Part shown: positions 35,388 to 43,323 of the stretch, piece by piece
Position numbering within the stretch: position 1 is the stretch's first letter
Layout of the letters: every line of letters begins with the position of its first letter
Assembly: GCF_014699035.1 (NCBI RefSeq)
Contig: NZ_JACXAA010000009.1
Coordinates: forward strand, 62,001-126,000
Origin: Spirosoma validum
GTDB lineage: Bacteria; Bacteroidota; Bacteroidia; Cytophagales; Spirosomataceae
DNA: 64,000 bases
Reading direction: 5' to 3'
Translations under genes and position numbers: made by a program
The notes under the pieces: model-generated
Databases searched by the model: none
The model's input: the letters and a program-made list of their open reading frames with translations, nothing else
Told to the model about the DNA's origin: nothing

Positions 35388-35395
35388 TACCTTTG
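35388..35395 (+). promoter_or_regulatory. -7 element upstream of the Nudix gene
   Basis: TACCTTTG matches TAnnTTTG; GTTC stands 19 bases before it as a weak -33. Its last bases form a TTG that could be taken as the start of the following frame, but transcription would begin after it, so that start is excluded. Confidence 0.55.
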
Positions 35396-35419
35396 CGTCC
35401 CTTAAAACATACTTACGCT

Positions 35420-35923
35420 GTGACGCACGTAGTGGAAATCGATAAGCCCCGGGAAGAGGTACTTAAATTGTATGGCAACCGACTTCGGATACGGGTTTGC
35501 GGGCTATATTGTGAGGGTAATCGTTTGCTGATGGTCAGACATCGGGGAATCAACGCATCGGGTACGTTCTGGTGCCCACCGGGTGGTGGCGCACAGTTTA
35601 ATGAAACGGCTCCTGATGCGCTGACTCGTGAGTTTCTGGAGGAAACGGGTCTGGAGATCGAGATTGGCGATATGTTGTTCGTTAATGAATTCAGACAGCC
35701 GCCCCTCCACGCGATGGAATTATTTTTTACCGTACGCGTAAAGGGCGGTTCATTACGACTGGGAATTGATCCTGAAATGAGCCTTGCCGGGCAAATTATT
35801 CAGGAGGTTCGGCTAATGACATTTGAGGAAATCAAAGGTTATCCACCCGATGAAGTACATGCCCTGTTTCAACATTGCAATTCGCTCGACGACATATTTC
35901 GCCTGAGGGGGTACCTTCGTTAA
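35420..35923 (+). CDS. Nudix hydrolase
   Basis: About 167 residues from GTG at 35420; GTG at 35432 is possible too, while the TTG at 35393 lies in the promoter. The Nudix box is complete: GGAQFNETAPDALTREF then LEETGL, giving G-x5-E-x7-RE-x2-EE-x-G. The N-terminal part NRLRIRVCGLYCEGNRLLMV is the first strands of the fold. Hydrolyses a nucleoside diphosphate linked to another group; substrate unknown. Lies 68 bases after the CBS gene but has its own -7 element. Confidence 0.85.
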   Translation: MTHVVEIDKPREEVLKLYGNRLRIRVCGLYCEGNRLLMVRHRGINASGTFWCPPGGGAQFNETAPDALTREFLEETGLEIEIGDMLFVNEFRQPPLHAMELFFTVRVKGGSLRLGIDPEMSLAGQIIQEVRLMTFEEIKGYPPDEVHALFQHCNSLDDIFRLRGYLR

Positions 35924-36030
35924 ACGTATTGGCAAGCACAGCTGGCAATGATTTTATCCGTCACAGCTGTATGAGTTTTCGTTAGAAGTAGTTAATTTAT
36001 TTTTACGCTTACTTTTAGTTCTCCGAAGTT

Positions 36031-36921
36031 GTGCAAACCACTGTGACCCTCGCGCCTACTGTAACCATACGTTCAGATTCGTTTAACCCTGCGCATACTG
36101 ACAAGTTGGTGCTATGCCTGGAAGTAGGCCGCGACCGGTTTCGGTTATTAGTCCAGGATGCACAGGGCCGGGCTTTGTATCTTGAGGACTATGCATTTCC
36201 GTCGCTGTTAGCGAATCAACCACTAACGGGTCTGTTGCCGAATTTTTTTCGTGACAATCCGGTGCTGTCTGCCGGACCATGGCAGGAGATACGTATCGGC
36301 GTAAATTCGCCAACCTTCACGCTGGTTCCAAAATCGCTTTTTCGCAAAGAATACGCGGGCAGTTATTTAGCACTCATGCGCGGCAGTACATTATCGGCTC
36401 ATGAGTTTGCGCAGGCTTATACGCACGAGAATGAAGGGTTTCTTTCTGTTTTTAATCTGGAGCATCCACTGGCTGATTATTTCTCGGAAGTATATCCACT
36501 TCAGCCGTTGACCTATGTGCATCAGATCAGCGCCTTACTTATGGCTACCGCCGATCTGGACCGTCATATGTTAACTCCCGATAATGTCTATCTTTACTTT
36601 GAGGACGAATTTGTGACGATTATATACCGGAAGGGACATCAATTGCAGTATTGTAATCGATTTGGGTATAAGAATGTACAGGACCTGACGTATTACGTGT
36701 TGTACATGCTCGATGAGCAGCGTTTAAGTCCTGATAAGACTACACTTTCTTTGTATGGTGAAATCACTCCATTTGCAGATGCTTACACCGAATTAAGTCG
36801 TTTTTTACCTTATTTAGCCTTTGGTCAGTCACCCTCCGGCCTTACGCTGGCTAATGAATTTAGCGACTTACCCAATCATCGGTATCTAAGTTTGTACGGA
36901 TTAGGTTTAATGAGTGAATGA
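36031..36921 (+). CDS. DUF3822-family protein
   Basis: 296 residues from GTG at 36031. The sequence fits DUF3822, a Bacteroidota family with an actin/hexokinase-like ATPase look (short beta-rich N-half with LVLCLEVGRDRFRLLVQD and a C-half with HQLQYCNRFGYKNVQDLTYYVLYML). Members usually stand next to coaD, as here. Function unknown. No signal peptide or membrane helix. Confidence 0.8.
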   Translation: MQTTVTLAPTVTIRSDSFNPAHTDKLVLCLEVGRDRFRLLVQDAQGRALYLEDYAFPSLLANQPLTGLLPNFFRDNPVLSAGPWQEIRIGVNSPTFTLVPKSLFRKEYAGSYLALMRGSTLSAHEFAQAYTHENEGFLSVFNLEHPLADYFSEVYPLQPLTYVHQISALLMATADLDRHMLTPDNVYLYFEDEFVTIIYRKGHQLQYCNRFGYKNVQDLTYYVLYMLDEQRLSPDKTTLSLYGEITPFADAYTELSRFLPYLAFGQSPSGLTLANEFSDLPNHRYLSLYGLGLMSE

Positions 36922-36928
36922 GTAAATG

Positions 36929-37000
36929 AGCGAAAGAGTGAGAGCGTAAGTAGCTTTGAACACTCAACTGCTCTCTCACGCTCTCACTCTTTCGCTTTTT
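36929..37000 (+). terminator. Long hairpin terminator directly before coaD
   Basis: Perfect 19-base arms (36929-36947 and 36978-36996) around a 30-base loop, followed by TTTTT. The coaD ATG begins at the very next base, 37001. It should end DUF3822 transcription and at the same time sequester the coaD ribosome-binding region in any read-through message. Confidence 0.75.
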
Positions 37001-37510
37001 ATGACAAAAATTGCTCTTTTTCCTGGCTCGTTTGATCCCTTTACCAAAGGGCATGAAGATATCGTATTACGTGGTTTACGGCTGTTCGATGAAGTGGTGA
37101 TTGGAATCGGACGGAATGCGCACAAGTCACGTTATTTTCCGTTGGAGCAGATGACTAAATCAATTGAAGAAGCCTTTGTCCAGTATCCTTCTGTACGTGT
37201 AATCAGCTACGACGGCCTGACTGCTAACGTAGCGCGGGATATCGGCGCGAAGTTTCTGTTGCGTGGCCTTCGTAATACCACCGATTTTGAATACGAAAAC
37301 GGGATTTCGCAAGTCAATAGGTACATCTATGAAGAAGTCGAAACCGTATTTCTGATTACGTCTCCTCACCTTGCCCCAATCAGTTCAAGTATCATTCGTG
37401 ATCTGCACCGCTACGGGCAGCACGTCGATGAATTTTTGCCTTACAAATTAAGAAGCCAATCCGTTAGTGAATCAGCTGGTACCGACGGGAAGGCCTTATT
37501 AACGGAGTAA
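37001..37510 (+). CDS. coaD: Phosphopantetheine adenylyltransferase
   Basis: 169 residues from the ATG at 37001 (MTKIALFPGSFDPFTKGHED). Nucleotidyltransferase motifs GSFDPFTKGH near the N-terminus and ISSSIIRDL near the C-terminus (ISSTxxR type), with RGLRNTTDFEYE in between. Fourth step of coenzyme A synthesis: ATP plus 4'-phosphopantetheine to dephospho-CoA. A longer frame from 36956 is rejected because it runs through the hairpin. Confidence 0.96.
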   Translation: MTKIALFPGSFDPFTKGHEDIVLRGLRLFDEVVIGIGRNAHKSRYFPLEQMTKSIEEAFVQYPSVRVISYDGLTANVARDIGAKFLLRGLRNTTDFEYENGISQVNRYIYEEVETVFLITSPHLAPISSSIIRDLHRYGQHVDEFLPYKLRSQSVSESAGTDGKALLTE

Positions 37511-37522
37511 TTCACTAACCAA

Positions 37523-38233
37523 CTAGTACGTTGACTTAGTCATTGAATCAATAACGTAGCGAATTGAGCTGAATGAATTGGTAAGCGCTAACTGAGTTTC
37601 CCGGTGGTTAAGCCAGGCAAGCTTTTCAATGTCTTCGTCGACCTGAGGAGCCATACGACTATCATCTAACACGCTCATTTGGTACCATTTGGTCCGTTTC
37701 AGAATACGGTTTCCGTTTAGGTTGTATGTATGCCAGGTAGTGCAGATGCGTTCGCCAACCGATACCCGGACACCGGTTTCTTCTTGTACTTCCCGAGCAG
37801 CTCCCTGTTTTGATGATTCGCCATCGTCTAACTTACCCTTGGGCAAATCCCAGACACCGCGCCGAAACATGAGTAGCAGTTTATTGCTTTTGATCACGAC
37901 ACCCCCAGCCGCTTTGATAACCTTAAACGGTTTTTTGATTGCTTCTTCGCAAGCTTCTTTATTCTGACAGCCCAGCGTAATGGATAATAACTGACTGGCA
38001 TCGGCTTTCTGAAGCAACGTCAACAATCGACTAATGGTCGCAGGGGTTGCGTTAAGGATCAACAGATGGCCATGTAGAGCCGTTTCTTTTAACGTATCCA
38101 GCCGCGCATCCACGATCAGGTCATAATCTGGCACTGGATTAACGGACGTTTTAAGCAACGTAGGGTCTGTTAGTTGAGCAGCGGCTTTAGGGCCAACGAG
38201 CCGAATTGGCCGGTCGTTAATGAAAACAATCAT
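37523..38233 (-). CDS. Nudix hydrolase with N-terminal extension
   Basis: 236 residues from the ATG at 38233 (MIVFINDRPIRLV). The N-terminal 105 residues are a separate domain of unknown role; the C-terminal half is Nudix, with GKLDDGESSKQGAAREV then QEETGV. WDLPKGKLDDGE and the FRRGVWD start are typical. Convergent with coaD, 12 bases apart. Substrate unknown. Confidence 0.85.
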   Translation of the reverse strand: MIVFINDRPIRLVGPKAAAQLTDPTLLKTSVNPVPDYDLIVDARLDTLKETALHGHLLILNATPATISRLLTLLQKADASQLLSITLGCQNKEACEEAIKKPFKVIKAAGGVVIKSNKLLLMFRRGVWDLPKGKLDDGESSKQGAAREVQEETGVRVSVGERICTTWHTYNLNGNRILKRTKWYQMSVLDDSRMAPQVDEDIEKLAWLNHRETQLALTNSFSSIRYVIDSMTKSTY

Positions 38234-38296
38234 CGGAAGTAGAAGTTCGAGGGGCAAAAGTAACAAAACCGGCGGTCTATCGCATCGTTGAACGTG

Positions 38297-38326
38297 TTGC
38301 AAACAGATTCAGTTTCTATATTTTTG
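38297..38326 (+). promoter_or_regulatory. Promoter of the second CorC-type gene
   Basis: TTG at 38297-38299, exactly 19 bases, then TATTTTTG at 38319-38326: the best match in the window to the Bacteroidota promoter consensus. It lies 24 bases before the GTG start at 38350. Confidence 0.8.
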
Positions 38327-38349
38327 CATCAGGCCAACCAACCTCCTTT

Positions 38350-39639
38350 GTGGAACTCCTTATTATTTTATTGCTGACGCTTGTGAACGGAGTATTCTCC
38401 ATGTCAGAAATCGCCTTAGTTTCCTCCCGAAGATCCCGATTAGAATCAGCTGCCAAGAACGGTGATCGACGGGCGCAGGTAGCCCTGGACTTATCGAACT
38501 CACCCAATCGGTTCCTATCGACGGTTCAAATCGGTATTACGTTGATTGGGATCTTGCTTGGTATTTTTTCAGGCGATAAACTGACCGACGACGTTCAGAA
38601 TTTCGTTGCCCAGATTGACTTGTTACGGCCTTATGCCCATACAGTCGCCGTGGTACTGGTATTGCTGTTGCTGACGTACATGTCGCTTGTTTTTGGCGAG
38701 CTGGTGCCGAAGCGTATTGGCCTGTCAAATCCCGAAGGAATTGCGAAAACGGTGGCCGGGCCAATGATTTTTCTTTCGAAATTGACCTCGCCTTTCATTA
38801 CGTTGCTGACCTTATCAAGTGATTTGCTGCTTAAACTTCTGAATATCAAGCCAAACGAAAGTGCTGTAACGGAAGAAGAAATTAAGAGTTTGATTCAGGA
38901 AGGTACGACGGGCGGAGCAATTGAGGAAATTGAGCAGGAAATCGTTCAGAACGTATTTCAGCTTGGCGACCGCAAAATTACCTCGCTGATGACGAATCGG
39001 CAGGAAATCATTTACCTCGACCTGGAAGACGATCCTGTCGAAAATAAAGCCCGGATTCTGGAACACAAACATTCGGTTTATCCGCTTTGTAATGGGGGAG
39101 TCGATGAAGTGGTTGGGCTGATTTATACAAAAGACTTTTTGGGAAGAGATCTTGATACTGAACTACTCCAGTTAAACAATCTCAAGCGCGATGCCCTCTT
39201 TATACCCGAAAACAATAAAGCCTATCAGGTACTGGAGCGTTTCCGGGAGCGGAGGCAGTACGTTGGCGTCATTGTGGATGAATATGGTGGTGTATTGGGT
39301 GTTATTACGTTGAACGACATCCTGGACGTACTGGTCGGCGACATCAACGACGATATTCATTCCGATTATGAAATTCGCGTGCGCGATGATGATACTTTCC
39401 TGATTGATGCCCAATTACCGTTCGAGGATTTTCTATCCTATTTTACCATCACAATTAATGCGCAGACCCGTCGTGAATTAACCGGTTTCGATACGCTTGG
39501 CGGTTTTGCCCTTCACATACTGAAAGACATTCCTAAAACCGGCGAAATCTTCGTCTGGCATGGCTACCAATTTGAGATCATTGATATGGACAAGAGTCGA
39601 ATCGATAAGATTCTGGTCAAAAGGTTGAGAGAAGACTAG
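38350..39639 (+). CDS. CNNM/CorC (HlyC-type) transmembrane protein with CBS pair
   Basis: 429 residues from GTG at 38350. Same domain order as the protein at 15258: DUF21 membrane domain (VFSMSEIALVSSRRSRLE, then GITLIGILLGIFSG), CBS pair (LMTNRQEIIYLDLEDD; VGVIVDEYGGVLGVITLNDIL) and a C-terminal CorC_HlyC domain. Only the outline is shared, so the two are distant paralogues. Probable role in divalent metal ion handling. Its end overlaps the convergent gene by four bases. Confidence 0.9.
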   Translation: MELLIILLLTLVNGVFSMSEIALVSSRRSRLESAAKNGDRRAQVALDLSNSPNRFLSTVQIGITLIGILLGIFSGDKLTDDVQNFVAQIDLLRPYAHTVAVVLVLLLLTYMSLVFGELVPKRIGLSNPEGIAKTVAGPMIFLSKLTSPFITLLTLSSDLLLKLLNIKPNESAVTEEEIKSLIQEGTTGGAIEEIEQEIVQNVFQLGDRKITSLMTNRQEIIYLDLEDDPVENKARILEHKHSVYPLCNGGVDEVVGLIYTKDFLGRDLDTELLQLNNLKRDALFIPENNKAYQVLERFRERRQYVGVIVDEYGGVLGVITLNDILDVLVGDINDDIHSDYEIRVRDDDTFLIDAQLPFEDFLSYFTITINAQTRRELTGFDTLGGFALHILKDIPKTGEIFVWHGYQFEIIDMDKSRIDKILVKRLRED

Positions 39640-41744
39640 GGGCGCCGAAAGTTGCTAAGTGTCAGGGATATAATCGCTTTTTCGGACAACGTTTCATCGC
39701 TAACTAGGCTGTTGTTTTTAAAAACGACTTGTGTATCATTCTTAAGCAGAAGAACGTCCTTTTCGATACGTCCGTCGATAGAAAATGAACTGCCAATGCC
39801 TAGAAAACCCCCGTCGTCGGTATCAATCAAGACCGCTGCACAGTGACACTGTACCGACCGGTCGTCGGGATTCAGGGTGGCTGTAATGATGAGGTCGACA
39901 CGAACGCCATCGCCTACTTCTTTCGTTTTCCAGGTATGCTCTGCGCGAAGTACGGTATTGAGCTGACTGGCTGGCGCATAAGGGCTATCGGTGAGATCCT
40001 TCTGTAACCCAAACGACCAGTGATTCGTAAACGATTTACTAACTGTTCTACCCAGGAAGCCCCTGTCTATAATCGTAACCTCAACATGAACACCAATAAT
40101 CCGCCACAAGTCAGGAGGGGGAGTAAGGTTTAATTCAATGGAACTGCGGCCTCCTGGCTCGATCGTAAAATACACCGGGCCTTCGGTCTGGTAAGTTTCC
40201 TGGCGGCCGGTTTCAGGATCGGGCAGCACCATAAACGCTTCGGCAACGTGTTTCCCTTCCGTTAACAGAACATGATCTCGTGGTTCAAGAGTCAGGGTAC
40301 TGGTTGCGGCCACGCAGCCGAGGTCGAATTTGACCGTAGCGCCTGCTACGGGCCGTCCTTCCAGTAGCACGGTAAAAAAGACTGTACCTTTTGCTAAAGG
40401 TGCGAGTACTTTACGTCTAAGTGGTACCGATTCCCACTTGGAAGTATCCAGGATGAGCAGGCCTGAGTCTCCGTAGAGATACGTAGCCTGTGGCAGGTCG
40501 CTGTGTGCACCGGCTGGTAAAGACTGCAAATCCCAGAAGCGGAGTATATCGTCGGGGCTAACGCTTTCGCCTGGGCCAGGATCGTGCCAGTGTTCGGTCA
40601 GGTTCTCGCACTCGTCAAAGGCAAAGGCATTGGCGATCTGATTGCTTACGTGTCGGGCGGTATCGTTTCTTATTCCCCGGAGTGGTGGAAAAAGCAAATA
40701 AACCGTCTCTGGTATTTTGTCGTTGAAGGTGTCATGAATTTTTTTGGATAGTTTACGAGTCAGGGTATTGGCCGCATTAAGGCGTTCTTCTTTCTGGTAA
40801 AGGTATTGTCCATTCTGGCGTCCATATTCAAGCCCGATAGCAGGATTTCCACCGGCCGGAACGCCGTCTTCCAGCAGAATGGGCTGGGTGCCGGATGGAC
40901 GGTTCTGGTTGACCAATTGAACGGCTGTCCAGATAAAACTGGAACACATGGCGGCTATTGTGCCGGCAGCCCATCGCGCTCCGGCGCCTAATGATCCCCA
41001 GCGGGTATCACTGCCGGGTGGGGCTACAAAACTTGGGTCAAGGCCGATATCGCCCTTGCTATAGCCATAAAAGCGATAATGCGCATCTATTTTTTTTGCT
41101 GCGTCGGCTACGGCTTCCAATACCGGACGTACCACCGACATTAGTGATTCCTGCGGTCGAATGATGAGGGGTGGAAACTCCATCCATGTTCTCACGGGTG
41201 TCTCCTTGTAGGTAGGTTTCGCCTGTAAGTGTTGCATCGTTTCACCCCGGTCCACTTCCGGATCATTGAACTGCAGCCTGCGCAGCCGTTCGACTCGTGG
41301 CAGTTGGTAAAGAACAAAAGGCTGGCCGGGGTTTTCAGGGTCTTCCAGGTCCTGATCGGGATAGATACTGTTATAAGCCCAACGCGGGTTTCGTGTATTT
41401 CTGCCCGTCTGATATACTTCTTCAACGGTCTGCGTGATGGTACCGGGCCAGCCATACCGTAGCAGATCGGGGCGTATGCCATTCAGTGGAATCGGCTGTG
41501 GTCCACCCAGAACGCCCGGTGGTAAGGGCAGTGCATTCGTGTACAGCCGCTCATCCTCGTACCGCTCCTGCGAACTGGTACAATGGCGAATGGTAAAACC
41601 ATTGTCGATAAAAATACCCATATGGTCGTAAGCCTGAGTGGGCGACATAACATCCACAATGGCACTGATGGTACCCTTCCCATCGCCGGGCGACAGGGCC
41701 AGATCGCCTTTCCGGGCATCACGCACCTGAATGGGCAAACGCAT
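39636..41744 (-). CDS. Large protein with permuted papain-like (YiiX-type) His...Cys pattern
   Basis: 702 residues. The first 60 residues, RKGDLALSPG, then AYDHMGIFIDNG with His41, and much later TIAAMCSSFIW with Cys267, follow the circularly permuted NlpC/P60 (YiiX-like) layout: GDL strand, H-x-GI, then C-S near a helix. Such enzymes cleave amide or ester bonds in peptides or lipids. About 400-702 is beta-rich with a carboxypeptidase-regulatory-like segment (VFFTVLLEGRPVAGATVKF). No signal peptide. It is the last gene of an operon with the LytTR regulator and its first 260 bases overlap the preceding gene in another frame. Enzyme class is inference from two motifs. Confidence 0.6.
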   Translation of the reverse strand: MRLPIQVRDARKGDLALSPGDGKGTISAIVDVMSPTQAYDHMGIFIDNGFTIRHCTSSQERYEDERLYTNALPLPPGVLGGPQPIPLNGIRPDLLRYGWPGTITQTVEEVYQTGRNTRNPRWAYNSIYPDQDLEDPENPGQPFVLYQLPRVERLRRLQFNDPEVDRGETMQHLQAKPTYKETPVRTWMEFPPLIIRPQESLMSVVRPVLEAVADAAKKIDAHYRFYGYSKGDIGLDPSFVAPPGSDTRWGSLGAGARWAAGTIAAMCSSFIWTAVQLVNQNRPSGTQPILLEDGVPAGGNPAIGLEYGRQNGQYLYQKEERLNAANTLTRKLSKKIHDTFNDKIPETVYLLFPPLRGIRNDTARHVSNQIANAFAFDECENLTEHWHDPGPGESVSPDDILRFWDLQSLPAGAHSDLPQATYLYGDSGLLILDTSKWESVPLRRKVLAPLAKGTVFFTVLLEGRPVAGATVKFDLGCVAATSTLTLEPRDHVLLTEGKHVAEAFMVLPDPETGRQETYQTEGPVYFTIEPGGRSSIELNLTPPPDLWRIIGVHVEVTIIDRGFLGRTVSKSFTNHWSFGLQKDLTDSPYAPASQLNTVLRAEHTWKTKEVGDGVRVDLIITATLNPDDRSVQCHCAAVLIDTDDGGFLGIGSSFSIDGRIEKDVLLLKNDTQVVFKNNSLVSDETLSEKAIISLTLSNFRRP

Positions 41745-42532
41745 ATACCGGTAAATTCGGATAACGTACAGGATTCGTCGTCGGTTTCATCGCAGTGGCC
41801 CGGCGGGCAGTACTCATTTAGGTAAGGTTCGTCGTAGGTCAGGCCAATATCGACAAACAAAAAACCTTTTCCATCCACCGGTGAGCCGGTTGTAACGCTG
41901 ATATCCAACACATAACTAGTCACTTCGGGGCGTGTCACGAACGTAGCAGCAGTTACCCGGTCGATACGTGTTGACTCGTAAGCCCGCGCAAACGGTACGG
42001 CCGCAGGGGAAGGTGGATATGGGAAGGTAAGGCTAGTGGTCAGTAGCCGGCTTTCGTTCACAAAAGGACCCGAATCCGTTGTTAATCCGGCGGGTAAAGG
42101 TGCCTGAGCAAAGGCCAGCAGCCCAAAGTCAAATACGGCAATCGGCCAGTGATTGATGGTGTACACCTCCACCGGGTATTCGATAACCAGTAAGCTCAGG
42201 GGCCAGATAACCGACTGACCTGTAAGACTGTCGTCGCACCAGGTGCCTATTACCCGAACCTGTTTACCAACAGCCGATTGGAATTTGATAAGCAAATCAA
42301 AGGAAGAAATAACGGTTGGATCGACATTGACCGAGCAACGAACTGTGCCGAAAGGATTAGCTACGTTAGCCTGGTTTTTTAGGAAATTCGTATCGTCGGG
42401 TTTTACCTCCACCGCCAATGTCTGCACAAAGGCGGGTATTTGGGAGGGGTTTGTTAGATCATACAGGGAAGGCGAGTAGAGAGCGGTGAGTTTGCTCGTC
42501 ATCTCTACCGAATTCTGGCGGATGGTTAGCAT
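41483..42532 (-). CDS. Beta-rich protein of unknown function, probably frameshifted at its end
   Basis: 349 residues as an open frame. Residues 1-255 look like real protein: alternating strands (VRCSVNVDPTV, QVRVIGTWCDD, SYVLDISVTT, GFLFVDIGLTYDEP) and a Cys-rich segment CPPGHCDETDDESC. From about residue 262 it overlaps the next gene in a different frame and reads as a Cys/Pro/Arg-rich shadow. Either the gene ends naturally much earlier through an error, or one-base slippage joins it to the papain-like protein. It starts 24 bases after the LytTR regulator, so it belongs to that operon. No family recognised. Confidence 0.55.
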   Translation of the reverse strand: MLTIRQNSVEMTSKLTALYSPSLYDLTNPSQIPAFVQTLAVEVKPDDTNFLKNQANVANPFGTVRCSVNVDPTVISSFDLLIKFQSAVGKQVRVIGTWCDDSLTGQSVIWPLSLLVIEYPVEVYTINHWPIAVFDFGLLAFAQAPLPAGLTTDSGPFVNESRLLTTSLTFPYPPSPAAVPFARAYESTRIDRVTAATFVTRPEVTSYVLDISVTTGSPVDGKGFLFVDIGLTYDEPYLNEYCPPGHCDETDDESCTLSEFTGICVCPFRCVMPGKAIWPCRPAMGRVPSVPLWMLCRPLRLTTIWVFLSTMVLPFAIVPVRRSGTRMSGCTRMHCPYHRAFWVDHSRFH

Positions 42533-42556
42533 GGTATGTGGATGTTTGGGTTTAGA

Positions 42557-43303
42557 TTATAGCCAGCCAAATCGTTCAAGGAGCCGATCTTTCTGCCCCC
42601 GTGATACCGGAATACTCTGTTGATTCACCATAATTAAATAATTGCCTTCGCCCCTGACGAATTTTTTGATATGGTTGAGGTTGATGAAAAACTGCCGGTG
42701 TATCCGCTGAAAGTCCCGATCTTCGAGTAATTCCTGGATGTCACGCAGGGGCTTGGTCACTAAATAATGCTGTCCGTCTATTAGATAGAATTTGGTGTAA
42801 TTATCGTCCGATTCGCAGTAGATAATGTCCTTCAGATCAACGAACGTAACGCCATTCTGGTAAGGCAGGGCAATTTTATCGGGCAGTTGCTTTGTCGTAC
42901 CGTGCAACTGTTGTTTGAGGTGGTCTACTTGCTCAGGGGTGGTCTTTTTCTGCTTTTCGACCCGGTTAACAGCCTGGATCAATTCCTGTGTATCAATTGG
43001 CTTTAATAAATAATCTACCGCACTGTAGCGGAAGGCTTTTAATGCAAACTTGTCGTATGCGGTAACAAAGACCAGCGAAAAAGAAACGCCACTCACAGCT
43101 TCCAGAACCTGAAAACCGTTCATCTGGGGCATTTCGATATCTAAAAACACCACGTCAGGCTGATAATCCAGGATAGCCTGTACGCCTTTGTGACTATTCG
43201 TACAGGAGGCTACTAGTTCCACTTGCGGGCAGTGTTGCGAAAGCCTTAGGGCTAACAAACCCACGGCATTAGGCTCATCGTCAATGATAATAGCACGTAT
43301 CAT
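42557..43303 (-). CDS. LytTR-family response regulator
   Basis: 248 residues. The receiver domain has DDE at 8-10, phospho-acceptor Asp in VVFLDIEMPQMNG, VFVTAYD, and LKPID with the conserved Lys. The LytTR DNA-binding domain (about 145-245) has DIIYCESDDNYTKFYL, the LEDRDFQRIHRQFFINLNHIKKF motif and VSRGQKDRL. Pairs with the sensor kinase 20 bases upstream. Confidence 0.95.
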   Translation of the reverse strand: MIRAIIIDDEPNAVGLLALRLSQHCPQVELVASCTNSHKGVQAILDYQPDVVFLDIEMPQMNGFQVLEAVSGVSFSLVFVTAYDKFALKAFRYSAVDYLLKPIDTQELIQAVNRVEKQKKTTPEQVDHLKQQLHGTTKQLPDKIALPYQNGVTFVDLKDIIYCESDDNYTKFYLIDGQHYLVTKPLRDIQELLEDRDFQRIHRQFFINLNHIKKFVRGEGNYLIMVNQQSIPVSRGQKDRLLERFGWL

Positions 43304-43323
43304 GTTTTCAGAGGTGGATGGGT

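Noticed and set aside
36956..37000. Upstream extension of coaD
   Set aside because: It would be translated from inside the terminator hairpin and adds a Ser/Leu-rich stretch not seen in CoaD.
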